Notes: generated from the letters alone by a model not told the origin. Counted from the stretch's first letter, positions 17,172-26,203 are shown. The stretch: 64,000 bases of DNA from an uncultured Eubacterium sp. (GCA_910577225.1 CAJTMV010000017.1:1-64000); one strand, 5' to 3'. A program made the numbers and translations.

Positions 17172-17205
17172 GTTACTGTTCACAGGTAAACCTGCAACCA
17201 GTAAC
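17172..17205. repeat. Inverted repeat in the divergent rpmG / FlxA-like gap
   Basis: GTTACTG and CAGTAAC form the outer arms, and CAGGT/ACCTG an inner stem around AA, in the 329-base region between the divergent rpmG and FlxA-like genes. It has no T run, so it is not an obvious terminator. It may be a protein-binding site; the function is unknown. The rest of this gap holds only the two promoters listed. Confidence 0.4.
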
Positions 17206-17264
17206 GAAATCCAGCGCTTAGGGTCTGCCTCTTTGAACCGTTGTCAAAATTTGCAGTTTCCATA

Positions 17265-17292
17265 TAAAGCAATCCTGTAATCTTTCCGATAT
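17265..17292 (+). promoter_or_regulatory. SigD (sigma-28) type flagellar promoter
   Basis: TAAA (17265-17268) and CCGATAT (17286-17292), 17 bases apart, match the flagellar sigma factor pattern TAAA...CCGATAT. The site is about 70 bases before a gene of a flagellum-associated family. Confidence 0.6.
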
Positions 17293-17363
17293 TAATATAT
17301 AACATATTCTTTTTATGGCGTAGTAGGAAACGGATTTCACATATTTATTCCAAGGAGGAGAAC

Positions 17364-18053
17364 ATGAGCATAGCAGGAATTAGCTCTTCGCGCGGCTGCA
17401 TCAATGTAAAAAAATCCTCACACGATAGTTATGAAATTAGCATTAAAAAGCAAATTAATGAACTTGAGGAAAAAATGAAAGCAATTTCTGATGACGAGGA
17501 AAAACCGGCTCAACAGAAAGCGAAAGAAAAACAGGCCGCGCAGGAACAGCTACAAAATTTAAATCAGGAATTAAGAGAATATCAGATTCGTAAACAGCAG
17601 GAAGAAGCTGCAAAAAGACAGGAAGCCATCAAAGAATCTCTTGCGGATACAGAAGATACCGCCAGAGAGACGACTCCGCAAGCATCCGGCGGCAGAGAGA
17701 CCGGGGTAATGATCACTCTTTCTTCCGCACATGAACAGCTGGCCGGGATGGTACGTTTACGTACCCGTCTGGAAGGAAAGCAGCGAACTGCTGAGACAGA
17801 AGAAGAAAAAGCCGATCTTCAAAAAAAGATTAACAATCTTTCCAGCGGAATCGGGAAAAAGATGGCGACTGCAAAAGATACTCTTGCCAGTTACCAGAAA
17901 AACTTAAAAAAAGAGGAAAATCGTCAGCATGTAAAAATGGATTTAAAAAAAGAGGAAGTTTTCTGGACAGACGCCAAACCGTCGGCAGGCCAAAAAACTC
18001 TCATGTCCGACAAGACCAAACCGTTTGACAGGGCCTCTTATAATGTCAGATAA
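17364..18053 (+). CDS. FlxA-like coiled-coil protein, probably flagellum-associated
   Basis: The 229-residue product starts at an ATG seven bases after AAGGAGG. It is highly charged with long heptad-like stretches (INELEEKMKAISDDEE, AAQEQLQNLNQELREYQIRK and a second block near 135-190). It has no signal peptide or membrane segment. The N-terminal MSIAGISSS followed by a Gln/Lys/Glu coiled coil resembles FlxA-like proteins, whose E. coli member is controlled by the flagellar sigma factor. A SigD-type promoter upstream and a FliD-like gene downstream support a motility role. The molecular function is not known. Confidence 0.6.
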   Translation: MSIAGISSSRGCINVKKSSHDSYEISIKKQINELEEKMKAISDDEEKPAQQKAKEKQAAQEQLQNLNQELREYQIRKQQEEAAKRQEAIKESLADTEDTARETTPQASGGRETGVMITLSSAHEQLAGMVRLRTRLEGKQRTAETEEEKADLQKKINNLSSGIGKKMATAKDTLASYQKNLKKEENRQHVKMDLKKEEVFWTDAKPSAGQKTLMSDKTKPFDRASYNVR

Positions 18054-18367
18054 ACCAGATCGCCACTCAGATATACTTTCTATTTGTTTGTTTTATCTGT
18101 TTATAGATCTGTTTCGCAAAACAACTCTTTATGCTTTCTGAATACAGTATGTGATTGTTTCAAGTTATCTGTTTCAACCAGATATTGTGTTCAGAAAAAG
18201 CAATTTTTATCATATCTGCACAATCCTTCCAGTTTTTTTCAAAAAAAGCAGTTTTTTTCATTTTAAGTATAATGTAATCAGATTATTTTCCGATAATCAT
18301 ATAAATGGATTTATTATGCCCATACAGTATATACTGTAATTTCATGGAAGAAAGGAGGGGCTTTTTT
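18054..18367 (+). promoter_or_regulatory. 314-base gap with a SigD-like -10 box ahead of the FliD-like gene
   Basis: This AT-rich stretch contains short imperfect repeats (TTATCTGTTT, AAAAAGCA...TTTTT) and no gene. CCGATAAT at 18290-18297, with ATAA 17 bases upstream at 18269-18272, has the same spacing as the promoter at 17265 but a weaker -35. It could drive the FliD-like gene. AGGAGG lies just before the ATG at 18368. Confidence 0.4.
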
Positions 18368-19675
18368 ATGGCATTCACAATTGGTTCTGCCTATGACTAT
18401 TATTTAAAAACCTATGGTTCCCAGCAGACATCCCGTTATGATTCCCACAGAAAGGAAGATTTGCGCAATACTGTCAACAAGATAAAAATATTGAATAAAG
18501 AATCTCCTCTTTACAAATTCAAGCTATCTGGCGACGTACAAAAATATGCAATTGATATTAAAGAAAGCGCAAGAAACATTAAAAATGTAGTGGCATCTTT
18601 TTCTGAAAGCGAAGCAGGCATTGCCGCTGCTTTTGACAAAAAAATCGCCACATCCAGTAACCCGGAGGCAGCTACTGCGCAATATATTGGAGATAGTTCA
18701 TCACTGACCACCAACGACGGTTTTGAGCTTGAAATCCTGCAGCTGGCTTCCCCGCAGACAAATGTTGGCAACTTCCTGAAACGAGATGATTACGATTTCC
18801 TGCCCGGCAGTTATTCTTTTGATTTGAACATGAATTCGAATTCGTATGAATTCCAGTACAATATCAATGTCGGCGATACAAACGGCGACGTGCTCCATAA
18901 GCTCGCCCGGCTCGTAAATAACGCTCACATTGGTTTGAAAGGGGACGTGCTGAACGGTTCTTCAGATATGATATCTCTGCGTCTGGAGTCCAAACAGACT
19001 GGTCTTTCTCCTCGCGAGACATCGATATTTAAAATTGTTGCTGATAACACACCGGAATCCCGTCAGGCAATGGAGATTCTTGGGATCGACGCAGTAGCGG
19101 CTATGGCAGAAAACTCTTCATTCCTGTTAAACGGAACGAAGCATAATTCCTATTCCAATACTTTTACCATTAACAATACTTTTTCTGTCACGCTGAATAA
19201 CACAACGCCAAAAAATGAACCTGTAAAAATCGGATTCAAACCTGGTTCAGAGGCAGTTACGGATGATGTCCAGTCGCTGGTAGACTCTTTCAATTCTATC
19301 ATCGAGATGGCAGAAAGTCATTCCGGTATGCCTTCTTCAAACGAAAAATTATTGAAAGATATGGGAAATGTTGCCAAAACATTTTCATCTGCATTAACAC
19401 CGCTCGGATTGTCTGTATCAGACAAAGGTATGATCAGCGTCGACCGGACCAGACTGACAGAATCTGTCGTTTCAAAAGATGCGGATCAAAATCTTGGCGT
19501 TTTAAACCGCTTTAAAGATGCGATCGGAAGAAAAGCAGATGAAGCATCGCTGGATCCTATGAACTATGTAAAAAAAGTTCTTGTTACTTATAAAAATCCA
19601 AATTCGTCCAAAAACTTTGTATGTCCTTATATCACATCCGTATATTCCGGAATGATGGTAGACAGGATCTGCTGA
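18368..19675 (+). CDS. FliD-like flagellar hook-associated / capping protein
   Basis: The 435-residue protein starts at the ATG of MAFTIGSAYDYYLKTYGSQ (18368), after AGAAAGGAGGGGC. The middle has FliD-like features: an Asn/Ser-rich beta region, LEILQLASPQTNVG, GSYSFDLNMNSNSYEFQYNI, and a repeated heptad-type C-terminal region (DVQSLVDSFNSIIEMAESH). It ends YSGMMVDRIC. FliD caps the filament tip and helps flagellin fold. The protein is shorter than many FliD proteins, and the N-terminal motif differs from the classical one, so another filament-associated role remains possible. It lies in tandem with the FlxA-like gene and ends at a good terminator. Confidence 0.65.
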   Translation: MAFTIGSAYDYYLKTYGSQQTSRYDSHRKEDLRNTVNKIKILNKESPLYKFKLSGDVQKYAIDIKESARNIKNVVASFSESEAGIAAAFDKKIATSSNPEAATAQYIGDSSSLTTNDGFELEILQLASPQTNVGNFLKRDDYDFLPGSYSFDLNMNSNSYEFQYNINVGDTNGDVLHKLARLVNNAHIGLKGDVLNGSSDMISLRLESKQTGLSPRETSIFKIVADNTPESRQAMEILGIDAVAAMAENSSFLLNGTKHNSYSNTFTINNTFSVTLNNTTPKNEPVKIGFKPGSEAVTDDVQSLVDSFNSIIEMAESHSGMPSSNEKLLKDMGNVAKTFSSALTPLGLSVSDKGMISVDRTRLTESVVSKDADQNLGVLNRFKDAIGRKADEASLDPMNYVKKVLVTYKNPNSSKNFVCPYITSVYSGMMVDRIC

Positions 19676-19693
19676 CAGAATGGATTCCTGGTT

Positions 19694-19746
19694 TAAAACC
19701 ATAATGCCTGATAAGACTATACAAATATCCGGTATTATGGTTTTTT
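19694..19746 (+). terminator. Terminator of the FliD-like gene
   Basis: AAACCATAATGCC pairs with GGTATTATGGTTT across a loop of about 20 bases and is followed by six T. It lies about 20 bases after the stop codon. Confidence 0.75.
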
Positions 19747-19905
19747 GTTTTCTGCAGTGGGGTTACAAAAAGATCTTTACAATTAATGAAACATGTATTA
19801 AGATATCCTTACAAGATGTTTTTGATATTGAATATAAACAAACAGCACTCACGATATAGCATTTAAATTAATCTTTTTTATTATATAACGAAAGGATTAT
19901 TCGCC

Positions 19906-20337
19906 ATGAATCAATTAAAAATTCTTCGCAAACAGCGGAATATATCTCAGGCAGATATTGCCGAACGGCTTGGCATAAAGCCTGCTGCAGTATCAAAATA
20001 CGAAACAGGACGCGTACCGCTGTCCGAAGATTCCATCGAAAAGCTCTGCGCCATGCTGCAGGTATCCGCAGATGAACTTCTGGGGCTTTCCGCTGTTTCA
20101 GATTCATCTTCTGCAGAGTCTTCTTCCATAACTTCCAAAGCAGCCGGTCTCATTTATCCCGCATCGGTTACATTAGAGGACTATCTGCTGACGCTTTTGA
20201 ATACTATTGCCAGACAAAAAAAGCAAATGGATCAGACAGTCCGCAACCTGCACTCCTGCGGCATCCCTACAACTACAATCGCAAGAGTAACCGCTATTCA
20301 TGAAGATGAAATCCAAAAACTATTAGACCAGGCATAA
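19906..20337 (+). CDS. XRE-family transcriptional regulator
   Basis: The 143-residue protein has an N-terminal Cro/CI-type helix-turn-helix (LKILRKQRNISQADIAERLG, then KPAAVSKYETGRVPLSEDS, about residues 4-58). A Ser-rich linker follows, then a C-terminal helical part (SVTLEDYLLTLLNTIARQKK...IHEDEIQKLLDQA) that may be a second helix-turn-helix or a dimerisation region. The ATG follows GAAAGGATT. It stands alone between the FliD-like gene and convergent glycosyltransferase genes, so it may control the flagellar or glycan genes nearby; the target is unknown. Confidence 0.8.
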   Translation: MNQLKILRKQRNISQADIAERLGIKPAAVSKYETGRVPLSEDSIEKLCAMLQVSADELLGLSAVSDSSSAESSSITSKAAGLIYPASVTLEDYLLTLLNTIARQKKQMDQTVRNLHSCGIPTTTIARVTAIHEDEIQKLLDQA

Positions 20338-20361
20338 ACGTCGCCTGCACAAACCAGCTTT

Positions 20362-21540
20362 TTATATGTTTTGCAGTTCATTGAGCATCTGGTCTATACG
20401 CTGGTTATAACTATGATTTAATTTTACTTTCTCATAGCCGTTTTTTGCAATCTTTTTCCTCAATTCTTCATGTTCCAGATAATAGGATACTTTTTGCGTC
20501 AGATCCTGTTTTCCTTCGAACACTACCAGGTCTTTGTCCGGTTCAAAATATAATTCCAGCTCCGGTTGATAATTCGTAATTAAAAATCCTCCTGCACCAA
20601 GCACATCCCAGACACGGAGCGGAATCCCGCTCTTAATATTTGGAATTGTAAAATTCAAATTCACGCGGCTTCCATAAAATACTTTCGGCATCTGGGTCCA
20701 GTAATCGACAGAACCCCTATAGTCGATCTTTATCAGATCATGCGTATTGCTGTTCGTGTATATGGAAACCGGATGTTTTTTTACCAGTTCCAGGAGATAA
20801 CTGCACCGCTGTTCTTTCGCAACTTTGAATCCAAGTACGTTTGTAGCAAATATTAGTCTTAAATCCGAAAATGACCGTTCCGATTTTTCCAAATGATAAT
20901 GCTGCTGCAGCCTGATACAAATATCGTCTGTCAGCAGTCGCTCCAGTAAATTACCACCGCTAATATTCATCTGCGCCTCCATCGCGCAGTCCAGATACCC
21001 TTGTAAATACGGCGGAAATGTCGGCATAAGACTATCATAAGAGTTCCTCTCATATAAGCTGCCGACAAAGGATATTTCATTCTGATATAATTTTAAATCG
21101 ACAGCGTTCTGTAAAATGTGATCGATTCTCTGCACATCTACCGCTAATGGCAGATACCAGATATGCTCCACCCCAAGCTCTTTAAAAAACAGATAGCTGC
21201 TTTTATCAAACAAAAAAATGTAATTGCATGCATTGTATACAGATTCATGGTACATACTTATGAGCGGGCTGTCACAGGACCAGGAGACATAGGGAATACC
21301 AGCCTGTTCGCAGGCATCTGATATGACTCCAAAATAATTGATTGTAAATACAAAATCATACGCTCTATCCTGCAGCATTTTTATAAGCCGTGCAGCAAAG
21401 TTCTCATCTTCATCGTAGGAAGGCAGATGCTGTGCGACAACGTCGATTTCAAATCCAAGCGCAAGAAATGTCTGATATACATCCAGATAATTATAAGCTC
21501 TCCACTTATACATCAGGATTCTCTTATTGTTAAAATTCAT
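20362..21540 (-). CDS. CgeB-like glycosyltransferase with DUF3880-type N-terminal region
   Basis: The 392-residue protein begins KRILMYKWRAYNYLDVYQTF. The first half reads like the DUF3880-type region (VFTINYFGVISDACEQAGIPYVSW, split here only by my quotation). The C-terminal third is a GT-B-like nucleotide-sugar domain of the kind seen in CgeB proteins, with NFTIPNIKSGIPLRVWDVLG, GAGGFLITNYQPELELYF and DLVVFEG. It has no signal peptide, so it should act in the cytoplasm. It forms a minus-strand pair with the next gene, located between the FliD-like and flagellin genes. Flagellin glycosylation is the likely role by context; the sugar is unknown. Confidence 0.7.
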   Translation of the reverse strand: MNFNNKRILMYKWRAYNYLDVYQTFLALGFEIDVVAQHLPSYDEDENFAARLIKMLQDRAYDFVFTINYFGVISDACEQAGIPYVSWSCDSPLISMYHESVYNACNYIFLFDKSSYLFFKELGVEHIWYLPLAVDVQRIDHILQNAVDLKLYQNEISFVGSLYERNSYDSLMPTFPPYLQGYLDCAMEAQMNISGGNLLERLLTDDICIRLQQHYHLEKSERSFSDLRLIFATNVLGFKVAKEQRCSYLLELVKKHPVSIYTNSNTHDLIKIDYRGSVDYWTQMPKVFYGSRVNLNFTIPNIKSGIPLRVWDVLGAGGFLITNYQPELELYFEPDKDLVVFEGKQDLTQKVSYYLEHEELRKKIAKNGYEKVKLNHSYNQRIDQMLNELQNI

Positions 21541-21588
21541 ATCTTCCTCCAGCTAATACATAATCTCTATTCCGAAAATTTATTTTTG

Positions 21589-22773
21589 CTATAACAATCC
21601 AATGTCCTGCAGACGATTGATCCACATATGTCTGCGCCGCGTTTCCTCATATCCACAGTCTGCCATGTCCTGTGCCACTCGCGGATGTTGCAGCAATGAT
21701 TGTACTATTTCTGGTAATTCTTTGATTCCATCCAGCGAAAACAACTGCAGCTGCTTTTGCTTCGTAAATATCTCTTCCACATATTCCGAGCGGTCGCTCA
21801 CTACGGCAGCTCCTGCAAGCATACCGTTAAATATCCGGTCATGCGCGCCCTGTTTAAACCAGGTCATCGTATTCAGGACAATTTTACTTTGATTCATTAA
21901 TTCCAAAATCTGTGCCGGAGACGTTACTCCCGCATAGACAACGTTTGGACTCTCCCATTCGCAGCGATCCCAGCCCACTCCAAATACCGTAACCGTCACA
22001 CCATTCTCAGCCAGTATACGTACCGCCTGCTCTCTGTAAAACGATACTGCCAGCGCATCCAGAAACCTGAGCTCCGCAATCGTCTCTCCCAGTTTTTTGT
22101 CATTAATTTTAAAATTAATTTCTTGCAGACACTGTTCTATTACATGCTCTGTCGTAAGTTCCGGATTATTTATCAACTTTTCAAGCGCATTTTTTACCAG
22201 CTCAAACGCATCAAATTCCCGAATACTCCCAAGATCCGGTATCAGACCTTCTGCTGCGTATCGTGACAAACCGCCGGCATACAACACGTCGATCTTACGC
22301 TCTTCTATTGGAACATAACAACTTTCTCCCGCATATGCCGCATCTTTTTTCTGCAGTTCAATTCCAGCATGCGGAAAAAAAGCCACTCTTTTAATATTTG
22401 GAAAAAACCGCTTTACGTATTCTACATGATTTCTGTCCATACAAAGCAATATCATCTGCTCCGGAGCACGATCAAGCGCCGCCTTGTAATGAAACGGATG
22501 ATCCATCAAAATATTATAAAATGGAATCTGATACCGATCCCAAATATTCAGCCCGTCCTCAAACTCCAAATGCATGCCAATATTATTCAGGGATATAACA
22601 GCAGTTACCTCTTTTATTAAAAATGCTTTTAATCTTATAAGCTCCCTGTCAATTATTCCGGCATCAATAACCAGACACTCTGCCCCTTCTTTTGAACATA
22701 TATTTACGTATTCGTCAGTGTACAGATCAAGTGTATCTATAAGCCCTTTGAAAAAAATATATCTCTTTTTCAT
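21589..22773 (-). CDS. CgeB-like glycosyltransferase
   Basis: The 394-residue protein starts at an ATG after AAGGAGAGAAAA. Its C-terminal half shows the GT-B pattern VFGVGWDRCEWESPNVVYAG, ILELMNQSKIVLNTMTWFK and ARDRIFNGMLAGAAVVSDRS (AHDRIFNGMLAGAAVVSDRS here). The last segment is a helical tail ending in RRHMWINRLQDIG. It is distantly like its downstream neighbour and lies directly upstream of and divergent from the flagellin gene, which fits a cytoplasmic flagellin glycosyltransferase. The donor and acceptor are not known. Confidence 0.7.
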   Translation of the reverse strand: MKKRYIFFKGLIDTLDLYTDEYVNICSKEGAECLVIDAGIIDRELIRLKAFLIKEVTAVISLNNIGMHLEFEDGLNIWDRYQIPFYNILMDHPFHYKAALDRAPEQMILLCMDRNHVEYVKRFFPNIKRVAFFPHAGIELQKKDAAYAGESCYVPIEERKIDVLYAGGLSRYAAEGLIPDLGSIREFDAFELVKNALEKLINNPELTTEHVIEQCLQEINFKINDKKLGETIAELRFLDALAVSFYREQAVRILAENGVTVTVFGVGWDRCEWESPNVVYAGVTSPAQILELMNQSKIVLNTMTWFKQGAHDRIFNGMLAGAAVVSDRSEYVEEIFTKQKQLQLFSLDGIKELPEIVQSLLQHPRVAQDMADCGYEETRRRHMWINRLQDIGLL

Positions 22774-22865
22774 TTTTCTCTCCTTATTTCATTATCTCAT
22801 GCCACGGTTTGCTGCAATTCACACCCGATACACCCAGAGCGGCAAACAGATTCTTTTTATATGAT

Positions 22866-22894
22866 TTGACAAATCCTCTGTTACCGTCTATATT
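22866..22894 (+). promoter_or_regulatory. Promoter of the flagellin gene (SigA-like)
   Basis: TTGACA (22866-22871) and TATATT (22889-22894) are 17 bases apart, about 50 bases before the flagellin ATG. The overlapping ACCGTCTAT resembles a sigma-28 -10 box, but no TAAA lies at the right distance. Confidence 0.65.
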
Positions 22895-22945
22895 ATTATT
22901 AAGAAAACCATATTTTTCTAATTCTAACGAAAGGAGGACTACATT

Positions 22946-23725
22946 ATGAGTGGTATCTCAGGAATCAGCAGTGTATCATCCTATTCCCTTTACGGCCAAA
23001 TTGCCAGTGGCAATAAACTGCCATCGGCGGCAAACGGTGCAGCCGAGCTGACCATTGCCGAAAAGCAGGATTCGCAGTACAGGGGCTACAATGCAGGTAC
23101 CAATAACCTTCAGTCCGGAAAAGATGTGCTCAATATTACCGACGCAGCTCTGGGCGGCGTTACTGATTATCTGCAACGTATTCGCGAGCTGGCACTGCAG
23201 GCATCCAATACAGCAACTGTAACAGATTCTGACCGTAAAAATATTCAGTATGAAGTAGACCAGCTAAAAAAAGGCATTCAGGATATTGCATCACAGACCC
23301 AGTATAATACCCTGAATCTTCTGGACGGCACATTTAAAGATGGCCTTCAGATCGCCTCAGATTCCAACGGCAATTCTGTTACGATTAATAATTCCGTCAA
23401 TTCTACTTTAGACGCGTTAGGTATCGCTGATTTTGACGTAACCAAGGATTTTGATCTTCGAAAGATCGACGATGCCATTAACAAAGTCAACAGCCAGCGC
23501 AGTCAGGGCGGCGCTCAGTCAAACAGACTCGATTATGCCATCAACTACAATTCGCATGCCGCTTTTAACACGTTGTCGGCAAGAAGCCGGCTCACAGATA
23601 CGGATTATCCAGAAGCCATCTCTGAATTGAAAAAGCAGCAGACGTTACAAACGTATGCTTTTATGATGCAGAAGAAAAAAATGGAAACCGAGGCTCGTAA
23701 AATGCAGAATTTCTGGACCATGTAA
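22946..23725 (+). CDS. Short flagellin-family protein
   Basis: The 259-residue product has flagellin D0/D1 features: TNNLQSGKDVLNITDAALGG, VTDYLQRIRELALQASN and NIQYEVDQLKKGIQDIASQT at the N-terminal side. RLDYAINY...ARSRLTDTDYPEAISELK lies at the C-terminal side. The central variable domain is almost absent, as in minimal flagellins. The C terminus is odd: instead of the usual hydrophobic end it has MQKKKMETEARKMQNFWTM, with many Lys and Arg. The ATG follows GAAAGGAGGACTACATT. It has its own promoter and terminator and is flanked on both sides by glycan genes. It may be a structural flagellin or a minor filament/junction protein. Confidence 0.75.
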   Translation: MSGISGISSVSSYSLYGQIASGNKLPSAANGAAELTIAEKQDSQYRGYNAGTNNLQSGKDVLNITDAALGGVTDYLQRIRELALQASNTATVTDSDRKNIQYEVDQLKKGIQDIASQTQYNTLNLLDGTFKDGLQIASDSNGNSVTINNSVNSTLDALGIADFDVTKDFDLRKIDDAINKVNSQRSQGGAQSNRLDYAINYNSHAAFNTLSARSRLTDTDYPEAISELKKQQTLQTYAFMMQKKKMETEARKMQNFWTM

Positions 23726-23782
23726 CGGCAAATTGATACTCGTTACAAACTTTTCCTGATAATATCTGCGTTCACAGTCCTA

Positions 23783-23826
23783 AAAGAAACGCTGTACACT
23801 ATTTTTTAGTTACAGCGTTTCTTTTT
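23783..23826 (+). terminator. Bidirectional terminator between the flagellin and LicD genes
   Basis: AAAGAAACGCTGTA pairs with TACAGCGTTTCTTT across about 14 bases, with T-rich tracts on both strands. It ends the plus-strand flagellin transcript and could also end the minus-strand operon of the LicD gene. Confidence 0.8.
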
Positions 23827-23872
23827 CATAATTTCAGATCACGATAGCGATATTCCAGGCCTGCCGCCGCGC

Positions 23873-24844
23873 TTACGATAAATTTCCCATAAATCTAAAA
23901 TATTCTTCCTGTTTTTTGTAAAATGGATAATCATGCGCGGAACCTTCCCGAACCATTTCCAGATAATTCGGGCCAAACCGCTTTTCCAGCACTGCCGTAT
24001 ATACCGCTGGCGCATTTATCTGCATATTCTCAAACGGCAGCTGAACAGCAGCCTGATACCATTCTTTATCCCGATACATCGGAAATTCTGCAAATGCCAG
24101 ATGTGCATAATAATCTACCTGATCGGCATCTTCTTCCCTGCATGACATCGCAATCTGATCCGCTGCTCTGCACAGCGCATTACGAAGCGGACGATCTGAT
24201 TCCACACGTATTTTCCTGCCGTAAAGAAGTCTCAGATGTTCTTTTAGCTGCTCCATGCCATTTTTAAACGCCGTACGTTTTTCTTTGCTTACCGGCATGC
24301 CCTGACGCTCCGCTTCCTCAATGTTTACACACTGACGCACCAGATTATAGGCAATCGTATATAACAGCTGCTGCTGTCTGGCCTGTTCTTCATTCCGGGG
24401 CAGATAGTCCAGCGGATAAATATCAATACTTACAATAAACGGACAGCCATAAAAATCCTCCAGTCTCTTCTCATCCCACTGAAGTTTCTCTGCATAATTA
24501 TTATTTGTGACAACCGCATGGAAATTATAAAAAGTATCAGAATTGTAAATACTTAACAGCTGATATGGTTCTGGCAGTTCTTTCGAATGCTCCATAAACT
24601 TCATAAAATCTCTGCGCGACATGGCGATATCGATGTCGTCGTCCCACGGAATAAACCCGCCGTGTCGTACGGCTCCCAGCAATGTTCCAAAATCCGCATA
24701 ATAAGTCAGTCCATGCTTCTGAAAAAACTCTGCAAGCGCATCCAGCACTTTCAGCTCTGCTGCCCATGTACATTTCATGATTCCCGGAATATAAAACCCA
24801 TCTCTTACTTCATCCTGAAAGTATTCATTTGAAAATGTCAGCAT
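23873..24844 (-). CDS. LicD-family phosphotransferase
   Basis: LicD proteins transfer phosphocholine or similar groups from a CDP-activated donor to glycans. The 323-residue product has the family core: ADFGTLLGAVRHGGFIPWDD at residues 50-69, followed by DIDIAMSRRDF, with clustered metal-binding aspartates, and FIVSIDIYPLDYLP later. The ATG follows AGGGAGGAGCAG. It is the last gene of the phosphoramidate operon. Because the pathway upstream makes a CDP-linked phosphoramidate, this enzyme is a candidate for the final transfer, though a phosphocholine-type substrate cannot be excluded. Confidence 0.8.
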   Translation of the reverse strand: MLTFSNEYFQDEVRDGFYIPGIMKCTWAAELKVLDALAEFFQKHGLTYYADFGTLLGAVRHGGFIPWDDDIDIAMSRRDFMKFMEHSKELPEPYQLLSIYNSDTFYNFHAVVTNNNYAEKLQWDEKRLEDFYGCPFIVSIDIYPLDYLPRNEEQARQQQLLYTIAYNLVRQCVNIEEAERQGMPVSKEKRTAFKNGMEQLKEHLRLLYGRKIRVESDRPLRNALCRAADQIAMSCREEDADQVDYYAHLAFAEFPMYRDKEWYQAAVQLPFENMQINAPAVYTAVLEKRFGPNYLEMVREGSAHDYPFYKKQEEYFRFMGNLS

Positions 24845-24862
24845 CTGCTCCTCCCTGACTCT

Positions 24863-26203
24863 TTAACACAATGTAATGTCCTGCAGCATGACCGGCAGTC
24901 CGGCCTTTCTGCACATCTGCGCGGCATAACAGGAATCGCCAAAATAAGCGTCCACGATAGAAACTACCTGATCCATGTCCTCTGTTTCATCATAAACTCC
25001 CCAACCCTCTTCCTTATACTGCTGCACAAGATCCAGATAAGACTGCATCAGCTCCTCTCCGACAATCGCTGACATATCCTCTGTGACCTTCACGTCTGGT
25101 TTCCAGACCGGAATCACCTCATCCTGATGTTCCCGAAACACTTCTAACACCGACTTTAGCTTTTTGATCATCTGTTCCTTGTATTGCAAAAACCTGCTGA
25201 CACTGGTACCATACAATATCACTTTCCTTTTGCTGCCATCCGTTCTATAGATACGTTTTCTCCATTCCGGCAAAAGCTGAGACTCCCTACACTGCTTATA
25301 ATCATCCAGATCATAAAGAGGAGAACCCAGGCCCAGTACTTTTTCCTCCCATTGCGTTCTCGTCTGCTCTCCGTATGCTTTTGTCAGTATCTCTATATAA
25401 ATCTGCCGCATCCGTTCGGACTGTACAATCACTTTGTCCGCATACATGACGCCTGGAACCGTAACGAAATACTGGGTGCTTTGCATGCCGCGTTCATCTT
25501 TTTCCTCTATTTCTTCCAGCGTAAACCAGGGGATATAAATCAGTTTATCCGTAAACTGTTTCAAATTTTTTGCATAGAAAAACGGATGTACGCTTGAAGT
25601 ATAGTTGCACTCATCATAAGGGTTCTGTATATAAATCATGTCCGGTCGCCGGCCTTGAAAATCATAATCTTCATAAAATACGACTGGCACGTCATCTGGA
25701 AAGCCGCCAGACTCGTCATGCATCTTCCCCAAAGTCCCATCTGGTTTTTTCTCATAATAAGGAACTGCAATCACATAGGTACGGCAGTCCGGATCATGGC
25801 TGGCAGCTCTCCATACGCTTTCCAACGCTCCCCAGTGACCCGCGCGGGAAGGAAGAAATACTGCCTCTGTCCGGATTTCCGGTCCTTTCTCTGCCTGCTC
25901 TGAAATCATCAGACGCTGTGACTCAAGCGCCGCATAGATATCCTCTGACGTAACATCCCTGGTCTCAAATAACCGCTGATGCATCTGGTATAATAGTTCA
26001 CAGTACTCCTCCAGACAGCCTACTACCGCCGTTCCCTCACCGATGCGCGTTTCAATCATCGTTCCGAGCTGAATCGCACAATCCTGACACTGTTGAAACA
26101 GCTGTGCAGCCTGATCGATATTTTGGGCATCTATGTTCTTTTGTATTTCACCATGCAATTTCCCAAGAGTATTGACATACTTTTGAACCGGCGCGTTTCT
26201 CAT
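24863..26203 (-). CDS. Unknown protein of the phosphoramidate operon, possible transferase
   Basis: I start at MRNAPVQKYVNTLG (26203), ten bases after GCAGGAAA; an in-frame extension of 34 codons would overlap the kinase gene. The 446-residue protein has an N-terminal helical part (about 1-130) followed by EAVFLPSRAGHWGALESVWR, DPDCRTYVIAVPYYEK, a Pro/Tyr-rich core with IYIQNPYDECNYTSSVHPFF, and GLGSPLYDL and VILYGTSVSRFLQ. The layout resembles CDP-glycerol glycerophosphotransferase-like or GT-B folds, but I see no firm catalytic motif. It sits between the CDP-amidate kinase-like gene and LicD, so it is a candidate phosphoramidate or glycosyl transferase. Confidence 0.5.
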   Translation of the reverse strand: MRNAPVQKYVNTLGKLHGEIQKNIDAQNIDQAAQLFQQCQDCAIQLGTMIETRIGEGTAVVGCLEEYCELLYQMHQRLFETRDVTSEDIYAALESQRLMISEQAEKGPEIRTEAVFLPSRAGHWGALESVWRAASHDPDCRTYVIAVPYYEKKPDGTLGKMHDESGGFPDDVPVVFYEDYDFQGRRPDMIYIQNPYDECNYTSSVHPFFYAKNLKQFTDKLIYIPWFTLEEIEEKDERGMQSTQYFVTVPGVMYADKVIVQSERMRQIYIEILTKAYGEQTRTQWEEKVLGLGSPLYDLDDYKQCRESQLLPEWRKRIYRTDGSKRKVILYGTSVSRFLQYKEQMIKKLKSVLEVFREHQDEVIPVWKPDVKVTEDMSAIVGEELMQSYLDLVQQYKEEGWGVYDETEDMDQVVSIVDAYFGDSCYAAQMCRKAGLPVMLQDITLC

